A stretch of 64,000 nucleotides of DNA, taken from assembly GCA_964402065.1 (NCBI GenBank), contig CAYOAN010000001.1, positions 248,001 through 312,000 on the forward strand, given 5' to 3'. A program made the translations under genes and the position numbers. Positions 45,715-55,050 of this stretch are shown here, piece after piece. The notes beneath the pieces were generated by a model that was given only the letters and a program-made list of their open reading frames with translations, searched no databases and was not told the origin of the DNA. The stretch is from CAIWMF01 sp964402065 (GTDB lineage Bacteria; Verrucomicrobiota; Verrucomicrobiia; Chthoniobacterales; UBA6821). Position 1 is the first letter of the stretch, and the number at the start of each line of letters is the position of its first letter.

Positions 45715-46521
45715 ATGATTCATTCTACTGCAATTGTTGATCCTAAAGCAGAACTTGCTGATGATGTTGAGGTCGGGCCTTCTGCTATTATTGAGGCGGG
45801 AGCCAAGATAGGGCCTCGCTCGCGTATTTTAGCACATGCTGTTGTCAAGGGCTGTGTTCGTATTGGGGCTGATAATGAAATTGGCTATGGAGCTGTGATT
45901 GGGGCTGATCCTCAAGACTTGAGTTTTAAAAAAGAGATGCCGAGTGGGGTCATCATTGGTAATGGCAATACGATTCGAGAATACGTGACCATCCATCGAG
46001 GTGCTTTGGCTGAGAGTCAGACCATTGTAGAAGATAATAACTACTTGATGGTTGGTGTTCATTTGGGACACAACGTTCATCTAAGAAATAAAATTGTCAT
46101 CACGAATAACTGCTTGTTAGCAGGCTATGTCGAAGTTCAAGATCAGGCTGTCCTCGGAGGTGGCTCTGTTTTTCATCAATTTATTAAGGTTGGAATGTTA
46201 GCTATGGTTCGTGGAGGGAGTCGTATTAGCAAAAATATTCCTCCTTACCTGATGGCCTACGAAAGCAATTTGGTCTCAGGTCCTAATGTGGTTGGATTAC
46301 GACGAGCGGGATTGAGTGTGGAAACACGACTCGAAATTAAAAAAGCATTTCGCTTGGTCTATCGGTCAGGTTTTAATGTCAGCGAGGCTCTTCAAGCTGC
46401 ATTCCATCAGTCATGGTCAGCTGAGGCAATAGCCTTTTTTGATTTTATCAAACATTCGAAGAAGCGAGGGATTTGCAAAGTAACTTCTCGCAGTAGGGCG
46501 AGTCTTGAAGAAGAAGAGTAA
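45715..46521 (+). CDS. lpxA: UDP-N-acetylglucosamine O-acyltransferase LpxA
   Basis: A 268-residue left-handed beta-helix protein with hexapeptide repeats, IHSTAIVDPKAELADDVEVG at the start, GNGNTIREYVTIHRG, GVHLGHNVHLRN (containing the catalytic-type His) and GGSVFHQFIKVG. It performs the first step of lipid A synthesis, acylating UDP-GlcNAc in the cytoplasm. Later-step genes lpxI and lpxB lie 3-7 kb away on the other strand; lpxC and fabZ are not adjacent. Confidence 0.95.
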   Translation: MIHSTAIVDPKAELADDVEVGPSAIIEAGAKIGPRSRILAHAVVKGCVRIGADNEIGYGAVIGADPQDLSFKKEMPSGVIIGNGNTIREYVTIHRGALAESQTIVEDNNYLMVGVHLGHNVHLRNKIVITNNCLLAGYVEVQDQAVLGGGSVFHQFIKVGMLAMVRGGSRISKNIPPYLMAYESNLVSGPNVVGLRRAGLSVETRLEIKKAFRLVYRSGFNVSEALQAAFHQSWSAEAIAFFDFIKHSKKRGICKVTSRSRASLEEEE

Positions 46522-46656
46522 TTTTTTAATCCAAAAACGTGAATAGGTCACAGATATTTTCACCTTCTATGAGTAAAAAATAAAATTGTGCTTGTAGATT
46601 TTTTAAACTCCATTTAACCATGCAGAGGTAGTCTTATAACCCTAAAAAAATAACCA

Positions 46657-48009
46657 ATGAAATTAAAAAAACCATTTAATCAAATAAAAGGTACTCTTCA
46701 ACGTGCAGCGGGTGTGAGTGGATATCGTTTTCTTTCCCTCTTAATCACAGTGCTGTTGTTTTTTAGTCCTAATAGTCAGGTCATGGCGGCATCAATGCCT
46801 ATTGGTGCGAACTATGCTTCTACAAGCGCTCCTATAACTGCGAGAGATCAGCTGAATGCTGCTTCCTTTTTCAAGCAAGGTGATTCCAGCACTAATGCTA
46901 GTGATAGCCAGCAATGGACAACACTAGGGAAGATTGAAGCTGTCATTAGTGGAATTGCTACATTAGCAGCAGTGAGCTACGGTGGAGCGAGGGCTTACAG
47001 ATCTTATTATCGGGCTGAGGAAGGAGTTCCTTTGACTGAAGAGAACTTGCGAGTGGCATCAGGTAGGATCATGGATGATGTATCTCATGGTGACGGAAGG
47101 AGTCTGGGCCAACAATCTAACGGCTTGTTTGTGTCAGTTTCAGCAGGTTATGAACGCGCAAAACAGCAAGCTCTATCATGGGCAGAAAGAATAACAGCAT
47201 TAACTCCCTTATGGACAGATAGAATATCAGCATTAAAAAGCCAAGGTTGGAATTTGGTGACTTTGAAAGCTTGCTGGCCAGCAACAATTGAATTGTCTGC
47301 TGCATCCTCAGAAGAAGCGTTGCCTGATGTCACAAGTCAAAATGCTGAAAAAGTAGCAGCTGTCAAAGAGGTGCTGCAAGCAGCTCAACAACGTCGACAG
47401 GAGCAAGCAGAAGCTGCTACGAAAAACAACAGAACATGGGCCCAATGGTGTGGCCTCTCTCAACAAGATCAACGGAAAGATCATCGCACGAAGTGGCAGC
47501 AAGCAGTTGCAGCCATGAAGACCTTAGAAGCTAAGGGCGTTGATCAGTTGTCACAAGCTGAGCGATTGGAATATGATGAGCATCAGGATAAAAAAATCCG
47601 TAGGGAAGAAGCTATTCAAACATTACGCCCCACTGACGACATCGAAACAATGCTCAAGGTGTTGGATCGTGAAATTTTAGAGCCGACTAAAAATCTAGCA
47701 CAACCGTATGCTCAAAAAGTAGCTCAACAAACAATTGAAAAAACTGAGCAAACAAGGGAAGAGATTGAGAAAAAATTTGTTTACTTTATGGCTAAAAATC
47801 AAGATGAGTTAGAGCTCCATCCAGGAAATCTTGAGGCTCTCTCTAATGCATTTGATCAAGATCAAAGTGAAGACTCTTTTAACAAGCTCCGTGATGCAGT
47901 CGATACTTTGTGGGAAAATGGCTCCAAGACGCCTTCTCCTCTAACAACACCTACACACAAAGTAAAGAGTGAAAGTAACTCTACAGAGCAACCAACAAGA
48001 ACAATATAG
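46657..48009 (+). CDS. Exported or membrane-anchored helical protein of unknown function
   Basis: A 450-residue protein. A hydrophobic segment at about 25-45 (LSLLITVLLFFSPNSQVMAA) resembles a long signal peptide with AxA-like cleavage. A second weak hydrophobic stretch is near 85-105 (VISGIATLAAVSYGGARAY). Residues 230-420 are strongly charged and helical, rich in Gln/Glu/Lys, probably coiled coil. No family is recognised. Monocistronic: its own strong terminator follows. An envelope structural protein or secreted host-directed protein are both possible. Confidence 0.65.
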   Translation: MKLKKPFNQIKGTLQRAAGVSGYRFLSLLITVLLFFSPNSQVMAASMPIGANYASTSAPITARDQLNAASFFKQGDSSTNASDSQQWTTLGKIEAVISGIATLAAVSYGGARAYRSYYRAEEGVPLTEENLRVASGRIMDDVSHGDGRSLGQQSNGLFVSVSAGYERAKQQALSWAERITALTPLWTDRISALKSQGWNLVTLKACWPATIELSAASSEEALPDVTSQNAEKVAAVKEVLQAAQQRRQEQAEAATKNNRTWAQWCGLSQQDQRKDHRTKWQQAVAAMKTLEAKGVDQLSQAERLEYDEHQDKKIRREEAIQTLRPTDDIETMLKVLDREILEPTKNLAQPYAQKVAQQTIEKTEQTREEIEKKFVYFMAKNQDELELHPGNLEALSNAFDQDQSEDSFNKLRDAVDTLWENGSKTPSPLTTPTHKVKSESNSTEQPTRTI

Positions 48010-48044
48010 GGGTAATATAGTTCTTCACTGGATGGTCATTTAAA

Positions 48045-48076
48045 GTAGGGAGTCTTCGGACTCCCTATTTTTTTTT
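48045..48076 (+). terminator. Rho-independent terminator
   Basis: TAGGGAGTC-TTCG-GACTCCCTA followed by eight or more T: a tetraloop hairpin with a perfect 9 bp stem, 36 bp after the unknown exported gene. Confidence 0.95.
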
Positions 48077-48094
48077 GATACTCTCGATGCTAGA

Positions 48095-48243
48095 GTCAAA
48101 TTACTTAGCAATGACAATAAATTGACTTGATCTTATTTAGGAACAAGCAGCGTTCTCATCCCATCACGTTATCGTTGAGATAGCGCTCAGTCTTCGGCCT
48201 TGCCTTTTCTAAAAATCTCTCCGTTCTTTCCAAGTAATTTGAC
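48095..48243 (+). repeat. Element A-related repeat with different ends
   Basis: The core (CTTATTTAGGAACAAGCAGC, CACGTTATC, TCAGTCTTCGGCCTTG) matches element A copy 1 near 12.45-12.53 kb. The ends are a distinct perfect 12 bp inverted repeat, GTCAAATTACTT (48095) and AAGTAATTTGAC (48232). This suggests a variant or a chimera of two elements. Confidence 0.6.
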
Positions 48244-48282
48244 GATACCTCAAAATGAAGAGAGCGTTCTTATCACTAGAAG

Positions 48283-48792
48283 CTATTTTTCTTCTAAACT
48301 TTTCTGATACTCAATCAGTCGATCATAGAGCGGACGCAATCCCTCAGGAATGATACGTGTTCCTGCTAAAAGAGGCATGAAGTTTTGGTCATCACGCCAT
48401 CTTGGGACAATATGGAGGTGCAGATGATCACTAACACCAGCGCCGGCAGCTGAGCCGAGATTAAGACCTACGTTAAATCCTTGAGCGCGCACGACAGCAC
48501 GAAGGAGCTCTTGAGCATGTAAGGTTATGTACCAAAGGTCGAGTACTTCTACCTCGGAAAGATCACTCATCTCGGCTCGCTTTTGATATGGCACTGCCAT
48601 GAGGTGGCCTGTGGCATAGGGATATTTGTTCATGATCAAAAAGGCATTTTTCCGACGTGCTACCACTAAGTGAGCAGCATCATCAGAGCTCTGCGCTGCT
48701 TCAAGTAGGAAGTCTTTTTCAGACTGGTGTCCGTTTTCAAAATATTCGACCCGCCAGGGAGCCCAAAGTGTTTCAAGGTGGTTTGCAATCAT
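48283..48792 (-). CDS. HIT-family nucleotide-binding protein
   Basis: A 169-residue protein starting with LWAPWRVEYFE, then NKYPYATGHLMAVPYQKRAE, and the histidine triad HLHLHIVPRW. The N-terminus is that of the Ap4A-phosphorylase-like HIT branch. It cleaves or transfers nucleotidyl groups of dinucleotide substrates. It is downstream of lpxB on the same strand with an 88 bp gap and may be the last gene of that transcript. Confidence 0.92.
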   Translation of the reverse strand: MIANHLETLWAPWRVEYFENGHQSEKDFLLEAAQSSDDAAHLVVARRKNAFLIMNKYPYATGHLMAVPYQKRAEMSDLSEVEVLDLWYITLHAQELLRAVVRAQGFNVGLNLGSAAGAGVSDHLHLHIVPRWRDDQNFMPLLAGTRIIPEGLRPLYDRLIEYQKSLEEK

Positions 48793-48880
48793 AGGAAGAA
48801 GGCTAAGGGAGTTTTTTAAAAAACGATTTATAGAATAAAACGAGAGAACAATGAAACAAGTACGATTGAAAGAGATAGTC

Positions 48881-50002
48881 TTACCTTTGTTTTTTTAGCG
48901 TATTGGAAATAGCTTCAGCAGCTTTTTCATAGGCCCCTTTTGAACGGAGGCTAGTAGCGATACTTATAACGTCATCTGATAGGTGTGAGGCTTCTGTACG
49001 ATTATTTAAAAAATGAGAGGCTTCCTGAGCCAGAGCTTGAGGGGTAGCTGCTTCTTGAAGGAATTCTTTCACGACCAGTCGATCAGCTAAGATATTGACG
49101 ATGCCAAGATAGGGGACTCTGATGAGCCTGCGAGCAACCATCGCCGTTAAAAAATTTGTTTTATAGACAAGCGCGTAAGGAAGGCCAAGCGCTGCAGCCT
49201 CAAGTGTGGCTGTTCCGGAGCAGACGAGCCCAAAACTTGCTCGTTGCATAAGACTCTGTGCTGCACCAACGCTGATGGTGATTGGAAGCTTAATTTTAGC
49301 AGCAATGAGTTCCATTTCTCGAGCATGAGCTGCTGTCGCTGCTGCTGCTTCACAATGAATCATGGAGTTTTGTGTCATGACAAATTTTGCGGCCATTGCC
49401 ATTACTGGAAAAATATGATCTACTTCGCGCGAGCGGCTTCCCGGAAAAAGAGCAAGGAGCTTCTCCTCTCGTTCTGGTTTATTTTGCTGTGCCATCAATT
49501 TTTCTACGAGGGGATGTCCGGAAAAAATGGTTCGTAAGCCAGAGTTTTCATAAATTTTTTCTTCGAAAGGAAAAATGCAGATCATCAAATCAAGAATACG
49601 AGCCATTTTTGGGATGCGACCTCGATTCCAGGCCCAGACTTGGGGGCTGATGTATTTGATGATTTTGATAGGGAGTTTGCGACGTTGTATAGCTTTTGCT
49701 AAGCGCAAATTAAATCCCGCATAATCGATGAGGATGATGGCTTCTGGTTTTTCTTGTTCGAGCTTTTTTAAAATTGCAGAAAACTTTCTGCGAAAATAAG
49801 CATATTTTTTAAGAACATCCCAGAGCCCTACGACACCTGCTTCAGCGATCCAATTATCGATATCTTTTCCTACAAGTTGCTGCATTTTTGGTCCACCAAG
49901 ACCTAAAAAATTGATGTCAGGAATTTTTTTAAGAAGCGCTTCCACTAGCGCGGCGCCATGAGTGTCGCCACTTGTTTCACCGGCAACAAGGGCAATTTTC
50001 AT
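48881..50002 (-). CDS. lpxB: Lipid-A-disaccharide synthase LpxB
   Basis: A 373-residue GT19 protein with VAGETSGDTHGAALVEAL at the start, GGPKMQ, ILIDYAGFNLRLA, YISPQVWAWNRGR, FSGHPLVE, LALFPGSRSREV and CSGTATLEAAALGLPYALVY. It joins UDP-diacylglucosamine and lipid X to make the lipid A disaccharide at the inner membrane. Its start overlaps the Gfo/Idh gene stop by 4 bp (ATGA). Confidence 0.96.
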   Translation of the reverse strand: MKIALVAGETSGDTHGAALVEALLKKIPDINFLGLGGPKMQQLVGKDIDNWIAEAGVVGLWDVLKKYAYFRRKFSAILKKLEQEKPEAIILIDYAGFNLRLAKAIQRRKLPIKIIKYISPQVWAWNRGRIPKMARILDLMICIFPFEEKIYENSGLRTIFSGHPLVEKLMAQQNKPEREEKLLALFPGSRSREVDHIFPVMAMAAKFVMTQNSMIHCEAAAATAAHAREMELIAAKIKLPITISVGAAQSLMQRASFGLVCSGTATLEAAALGLPYALVYKTNFLTAMVARRLIRVPYLGIVNILADRLVVKEFLQEAATPQALAQEASHFLNNRTEASHLSDDVISIATSLRSKGAYEKAAEAISNTLKKQR

Positions 50003-50937
50003 TGGGCGTGATGAGAGCGATTGTTCTCTTCAATCTTGCGCGTAATTTTTAAAGCAAGATCTAGGGCTGCTGCAGCTTCGTAGCCAGTTACACGTGGTTG
50101 ACTTCCATGACGGGCACAATCGATAAAGGAAGCAAGTTCGCGCTGCAATGGCTCTCCTTTAATCACACGGACGCGATGTTTTTTGATTTCTTTCCCATTA
50201 AGACGAAGCATGTAACCATTTTGTTTTTGGTAGTTGAGGGAGAGGTAAGCGTCTTGTTGAAAAATGCGAATCTTTCTTACTTTGTCTCGGCTAATGCGAC
50301 TGGCTGTTAAGTTCGCAACGCACCCATTTTCAAAATGAATTCGCACGTTAGCGATGTCTTCGCCCCGACTTAGGACTGGGATTCCAACAGGGTCAAAACT
50401 TTTTACTGGAGAGCGAACAAGATGCAAGACGATTTCTAAATCGTGAATCATCAAATCGAGTACGACACCAATATCGATGCTCCGATTGGGATAAGGAGAG
50501 AGGCGTGTCACTTCCAAGAAGCGAGGGTTTTTCAGTTCTTTTTCTAAGGCTTCTAGTGCAGGGTTGAAGCGCTCAACATGGCCTACTTGCAAAACACAAT
50601 GATGGCGATGTGCAATGTCAGCCAACTGTTGGGCTCCTTCAGTCGTATCTGCAATCGGTTTTTCAATGAGGAGATGCTTGCCGCGTTGTAGTAAATAAGA
50701 GCCAACTTCGAAGTGGGATTCTGTCGGAGTAGCCACTGTGGCTGCATCGATAAGCTCAGAAAATTCTTCAAGCGAGTTACAGACAACGCCACCATATTTG
50801 GCAGCAGCTTTCTGTGCTGCTGATTTGTTAGGATCTAAGATAGCAACGAGTTCGCAATTTGGGAGTTCTGAGTAAATGCGAGCATGGTTAATTCCGATAT
50901 GACCGACGCCGATGACACCAGCTTTGATAGTTTTCAT
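49999..50937 (-). CDS. Gfo/Idh/MocA-family oxidoreductase in the lipid A operon
   Basis: 312 residues from ATG 50937 (MKTIKAGVIGVGHIGINHAR). Rossmann domain, then ATPTESHFEVGSYLLQRGKH and EKPIADTTEG with the EKP motif of this family, followed by VGHVERFNPALEAL. It oxidises or reduces sugars, cyclitols or related compounds. Coupling to lpxB by a 4 bp overlap suggests a UDP-sugar or lipid A precursor substrate, an inference from position only. Confidence 0.9.
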   Translation of the reverse strand: MKTIKAGVIGVGHIGINHARIYSELPNCELVAILDPNKSAAQKAAAKYGGVVCNSLEEFSELIDAATVATPTESHFEVGSYLLQRGKHLLIEKPIADTTEGAQQLADIAHRHHCVLQVGHVERFNPALEALEKELKNPRFLEVTRLSPYPNRSIDIGVVLDLMIHDLEIVLHLVRSPVKSFDPVGIPVLSRGEDIANVRIHFENGCVANLTASRISRDKVRKIRIFQQDAYLSLNYQKQNGYMLRLNGKEIKKHRVRVIKGEPLQRELASFIDCARHGSQPRVTGYEAAAALDLALKITRKIEENNRSHHAQ

Positions 50938-50948
50938 AAAATACAAAT

Positions 50949-51314
50949 CTATGGTAAAGGAAGTACACGAAGACGAGCTTTATGATCACTAATTGTTAAA
51001 AGAGCGCCTTGGTTTAATTCTTTTGTGCAAGAATGAATGGTGAGAGTAATTCTTTTTAAAGAGGTAGGATCAAATTCATCTCGTATACGTAACAAAATAA
51101 CACTAGGTCCATTTTGAGCAGTTGAAAATAAAATCTGAGAAAAGTCGAGATCTTGAGTTAAAATCACACATTGATGAATGCGAGCATATTCAAAAATGGT
51201 TTCATCAGTAGCATTAGCTGCGCTAACTGTACACCAGTGGATGGCATTGATGCTTTCTTGAGCAAGCGATTCTACCCACTGAGGGCTCAGATTCATGTCA
51301 ATAAGGACCTTCAC
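50949..51314 (-). CDS. DUF5615 PIN-like protein, probable toxin
   Basis: A 121-residue protein with MKVLIDMNLSPQWVESLAQ, ATDETIFEYARIHQCVILTQ and DLDFSQIL, the acidic positions of the PIN-like fold in the DUF5615 family. Such genes are regularly paired with DUF433 proteins as putative toxin-antitoxin modules. Its start overlaps the DUF433 stop by 4 bp. RNase activity is predicted for the family but not established here. Confidence 0.87.
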   Translation of the reverse strand: MKVLIDMNLSPQWVESLAQESINAIHWCTVSAANATDETIFEYARIHQCVILTQDLDFSQILFSTAQNGPSVILLRIRDEFDPTSLKRITLTIHSCTKELNQGALLTISDHKARLRVLPLP

Positions 51315-51541
51315 GCGATGGCCAAAACTTCACGATCACTGGAAAGGTAAGCAGCGTACTCTAGGCATGCATCAATATCTTTTTCTTCGAGATAAGGGTA
51401 CGCTGTTAGAATGGAAGAATGATCACGATGGGCTGCTAACATGCGCAAAATATTTGCCACAGTAACTCTCATGCCGCGTATGCACGGTTGTCCCGACATA
51501 ATTTTTGGATCGGTAGTGATGCGATTAATGAGCCAGTCCAT
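51311..51541 (-). CDS. DUF433 protein, probable antitoxin
   Basis: A 76-residue protein with RITTDPKIMSGQPCIRGMRV, the DUF433 signature, and a helix-turn-helix-like TVANILRMLAAHRDHSSILT followed by YPYLEEKDIDACLEYAAYL. It is encoded just upstream of the PIN-like partner. The pair is inserted between lpxI and the Gfo/Idh-lpxB genes on the same strand with very short gaps, so it is probably transcribed with them. Confidence 0.88.
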   Translation of the reverse strand: MDWLINRITTDPKIMSGQPCIRGMRVTVANILRMLAAHRDHSSILTAYPYLEEKDIDACLEYAAYLSSDREVLAIA

Positions 51542-51550
51542 GGTGGTACT

Positions 51551-52426
51551 TTACTTTACCGTGTTTGATGAGTCAAATGAGATGTTGCTTGATACCCCCA
51601 AAAGCGTGATTTTAAGCTGCTCCGCGAGGGAAAGGAGTTTTTCTTTTTCTAAAAGTAAAGTGCAATTTGCCTCGAGCCCAATGATCTTGATTCCAGCAGC
51701 AGCAGCAGTTTCAAGAGTTTTTGTGCCAATCACAGGAACATCGAAGCGCATGTCATGATTCGGCTTGGATACTTTTACCATGCAGGCATTGCCGCGCCCC
51801 AACATTCCTCCGCGCTTAATGGCTTCATCTGTCCCTTCAAATCCTTCGACGGCAAGGACAGTTCCATTTTTAACGATGACGGTTTGACCGATGTCGAGAC
51901 GGCTTACTTCTTTAGCAATACGATGTCCAAATTCAATGGTTTCTAAATCTCGCTTTCTAAGTTTGGGACCAGCAATCCATCCAGGAGTCACGAGGCTTTC
52001 TTCTAAAAAAGTGGTAGCAGGCAAAAGCGTGACGCCCACTTTTTCAAGTTCGTGAGCTAACGTAGAAAAAAGCGATTCGGCATTTCGCTCTTTGAGTGTT
52101 GCCAAGAGGAAGAGGGCTTTGAGGTCAGGACGAAGGTCAAAAAGATTATTGGGCGCGATCTGTCCTGCCATAATGCTCTGTGAGGTGCCACTCTTCCGAG
52201 CTGCTGTCAGTAATTTTCCAACTTGTCCTACCTTCATCCAAATCATCTCATCAACTTCATGAGCAAGGTTAGGGTCGGTCTCACCTTCAAAGGCAGCTAC
52301 TACGATTTTTTGAACGCCAGCAGCCCGAGCCCCGCGCGCAATGAGAAAGGGATAGGTGCCATTGCCAGCGATAAGAAAGAGGCTGCTGATGGGTTGATGA
52401 GTGGAGGTTGAAGATGGGAGGCTCAT
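51551..52426 (-). CDS. lpxI: UDP-2,3-diacylglucosamine hydrolase, LpxI type
   Basis: A 291-residue protein (DUF1009/LpxI). It has LFLIAGNGTYPFLIARGARA, QSIMAGQIAPNNLFDLRPD, and the C-terminal half with IGQTVIVKNGTVLAVEGFEG and FDVPVIGTKTLETAAAAGI. LpxI cleaves UDP-diacylglucosamine to lipid X, the step before LpxB, replacing LpxH of enterobacteria. It starts 5 bp after leuS on the same strand; the DUF433 gene follows after 9 bp. Confidence 0.94.
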   Translation of the reverse strand: MSLPSSTSTHQPISSLFLIAGNGTYPFLIARGARAAGVQKIVVAAFEGETDPNLAHEVDEMIWMKVGQVGKLLTAARKSGTSQSIMAGQIAPNNLFDLRPDLKALFLLATLKERNAESLFSTLAHELEKVGVTLLPATTFLEESLVTPGWIAGPKLRKRDLETIEFGHRIAKEVSRLDIGQTVIVKNGTVLAVEGFEGTDEAIKRGGMLGRGNACMVKVSKPNHDMRFDVPVIGTKTLETAAAAGIKIIGLEANCTLLLEKEKLLSLAEQLKITLLGVSSNISFDSSNTVK

Positions 52427-52431
52427 ATTTG

Positions 52432-54987
52432 CTATGTCACCACGATATTCACCAGTCGTCCTGGTACAACAATGACTTTCTGAATTTTTTTATCTGTGAG
52501 ATGAGGTTCTAGGGCGGTGTCTTTTAAAGCGGCTTGTTCAACTTCTTCTTTGCTCGCTGTTGAAGAGAGCGTCAGGCGTCCACGGACTTTTCCGTTTACC
52601 TGAAGAATGTAAGTTAGTTCCTCGAGGAGTAAAAATTTTTCATCCCAAATCGGCCATGATGCTTGAGAAGCAGAGAGGCCTTCTTTTTGAAGTTGAGGAA
52701 AGGCTTTGCTCAAGTGAGACCAAAGTTCTTCTGCAAGATGAGGTGCAAAGGGGCTCAATAAACGAAGCAGGGTCTGAAGGGCTTCTAATGGGCATGGTTT
52801 TGCAGCAGTAAACTCATTCACAAAAACCATCATCTGTGCGATGGCTGTGTTGAACGAGAGTGCTTCAATATCCTGAGTAACTTTTTTGATGGTAGCGTGA
52901 AGAACTTTTTGCTGAGCAGGAGTGAGAGAAATATCGGCGATGTTAGCTGATAGTGTCCATTCTTCTGCCGTAGCATGTTGTTGCATTCCTAACCGCCAGA
53001 CACGAGCTAGGAATCGATAAATGCCTTCGACGCCAGTTGTGCTCCATGGCTTTCCATGTTCAAGCGGACCCATGAACATTTCATAAAGCCTCAAAGCATC
53101 AGCGCCATATTGTGCAATAACTTCGTTGGGATTAACGACGTTACCACGGCTCTTGGACATTTTTTGACCATCACTTCCGGCAATCATCCCTTGATTAACC
53201 AGGCGTTGAAAAGGTTCGCAGGTGGTGAGGTGTCCTAAATCAAAAAGCGCTTTATGCCAGAATCGAGCATAGAGCAAGTGAAGGACTGCATGTTCTGTTC
53301 CGCCGACATAGAGGTCGACATTTTGCCAATAGGCTTCGGCTTCTTTTCCAATAAAAGATGTTATGTTCTTAGGATCGCAGAAGCGGAGATAGTACCAGCA
53401 AGAACCAGCCCATTGGGGCATCGTATTAAGTTCGCGTGTGGCTGTTTCAGAATAGCGAACCCATTCTTTGGCCTTGGCTAGAGGGGGCTCTGCAGTTCCA
53501 GTTGGACGGAAGTCCTCCATTTCAGGGGGCGCAACAGGAAGCTCTGATTCTGAAAGTGCGCGATGTTTGCCATTTTCCCAAATAATAGGGAAAGGTTCTC
53601 CCCAGTAACGTTGACGAGAGAAGAGCCAGTCGCGAAGTTTGTATTGAATTTTGCCGTGACCGCGGGAGTTTTGTTCCAGCCAGGTTGTGAGTTTGGCCTT
53701 CGCCTCCTCCGCAGAGAGTCCATTGATAAGAGGCGAGTGAATTGCGGTGCCATTTTGTGATGAAAAGGGAAGAGCAGGTTGCTCTCCATCTTTGGTTTCA
53801 ATAACAACACGCAATGGAAGTTGGAATTTTTGAGCAAATTCAAAATCACGTTCATCATGCGCAGGTACTGCCATAACAGCACCTGTTCCATAGCTCATTA
53901 AGACATAGTCAGCAACCCATATAGGAAGGGCTTCTTCATTGATAGGGTTAATGGCTTCGATTCCCAATGGAATGCCGGTTTTTGTTTTAGCTAAGTCAGT
54001 ACGTTCAAGGTCACTCTTTGCATTACAGTTCTTGCGGTATTCTTCTAGGGCTTCACGCGTTGTTTGAGAAAGCTCAAGTTCATCTAGGAGCGGATGCTCT
54101 GGAGCGAGCACAAGATAAGTCGCACCATAAAGAGTGTCGACGCGTGTGGTAAAGGCAGTAAGCTGCTTTTTAGATTGCCCCTTAATGGTAAAAATGACTT
54201 CAGCTCCTTGGCTGCGACCAATCCAATTGCGTTGAAGCTGCTTGATGGAGTCTGGCCAGTTAACCTTTTCAAGATCTTCAATCAAGCGATCTGCTAATGC
54301 CGTGATTCGAAACATCCATTGACGCATGGGACGACGTTCAACAGGGAATCCCCCGACTTCGCTTTTACCATTAACGACTTCTTCATTCGCTAAAACAGTT
54401 CCCAGTTCAGGACACCAGTTAACAGGAATGTCAGCTACATAGGCGAGGCGCACAGAATCAGGGTTCTCGCCTGTATAAGTAGAGAGTGGCTCCACTTTTT
54501 TTGTCGTGCGATTAAACCAAGCATTATAGAGCTGTAAAAAAATCCACTGTGTCCATTTAAAATATTCTGGATCAGTCGTACTGACTTCGCGTGACCAATC
54601 ATAGCTAAAACCTAGCCGTTGCAGTTGAGTACGAAAATTATCAACGTTTTTTTTCGTTGTCTCGCGAGGGTGTTGACCTGTTTTAATCGCATATTGCTCG
54701 GCCGGTAAACCAAAAGCATCCCATCCCATTGGATGGAGAACATTGACACCGCGAAGGCGATGGTAGCGCGAAAGAATGTCTGTAGCTGTGTAGCCAACAA
54801 GATGGCCAACATGTAACCCTTCGCCGCTGGGATAAGGAAACATATCAAGGATGTATTCTTTTCTTTGATCAGGATCAAAATTAGGATCGCCCGGATTTTT
54901 AGCGCGAAAGGCATTCGACTTTAACCAATGCTGTTGCCAGCGTTGTTCAAATTCAGGAAAGGGATAGGAAAAAGAAGACTTCGACAT
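52432..54987 (-). CDS. leuS: Leucyl-tRNA synthetase
   Basis: An 851-residue class I synthetase from ATG 54987; the ORF further upstream lacks family similarity. HIGH-type motif in YPSGEGLHVGHLVGY, CP1 editing region with TRVDTLYGATYLVLAPEHPL and VMAVPAHDERDFEFA, zinc/leucine-specific region, KMSKS motif in GQKMSKSRGNVVNP, and a C-terminal domain ending ILQVNGKVRGRL. It is divergent from rdgB (63 bp between starts). Confidence 0.97.
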   Translation of the reverse strand: MSKSSFSYPFPEFEQRWQQHWLKSNAFRAKNPGDPNFDPDQRKEYILDMFPYPSGEGLHVGHLVGYTATDILSRYHRLRGVNVLHPMGWDAFGLPAEQYAIKTGQHPRETTKKNVDNFRTQLQRLGFSYDWSREVSTTDPEYFKWTQWIFLQLYNAWFNRTTKKVEPLSTYTGENPDSVRLAYVADIPVNWCPELGTVLANEEVVNGKSEVGGFPVERRPMRQWMFRITALADRLIEDLEKVNWPDSIKQLQRNWIGRSQGAEVIFTIKGQSKKQLTAFTTRVDTLYGATYLVLAPEHPLLDELELSQTTREALEEYRKNCNAKSDLERTDLAKTKTGIPLGIEAINPINEEALPIWVADYVLMSYGTGAVMAVPAHDERDFEFAQKFQLPLRVVIETKDGEQPALPFSSQNGTAIHSPLINGLSAEEAKAKLTTWLEQNSRGHGKIQYKLRDWLFSRQRYWGEPFPIIWENGKHRALSESELPVAPPEMEDFRPTGTAEPPLAKAKEWVRYSETATRELNTMPQWAGSCWYYLRFCDPKNITSFIGKEAEAYWQNVDLYVGGTEHAVLHLLYARFWHKALFDLGHLTTCEPFQRLVNQGMIAGSDGQKMSKSRGNVVNPNEVIAQYGADALRLYEMFMGPLEHGKPWSTTGVEGIYRFLARVWRLGMQQHATAEEWTLSANIADISLTPAQQKVLHATIKKVTQDIEALSFNTAIAQMMVFVNEFTAAKPCPLEALQTLLRLLSPFAPHLAEELWSHLSKAFPQLQKEGLSASQASWPIWDEKFLLLEELTYILQVNGKVRGRLTLSSTASKEEVEQAALKDTALEPHLTDKKIQKVIVVPGRLVNIVVT

Positions 54988-55050
54988 GAAGGGAGAATAG
55001 TTCTTAAGTTTTTTGGTGCTCTTGTGACCGGAGATTATATAATCAAAAGC

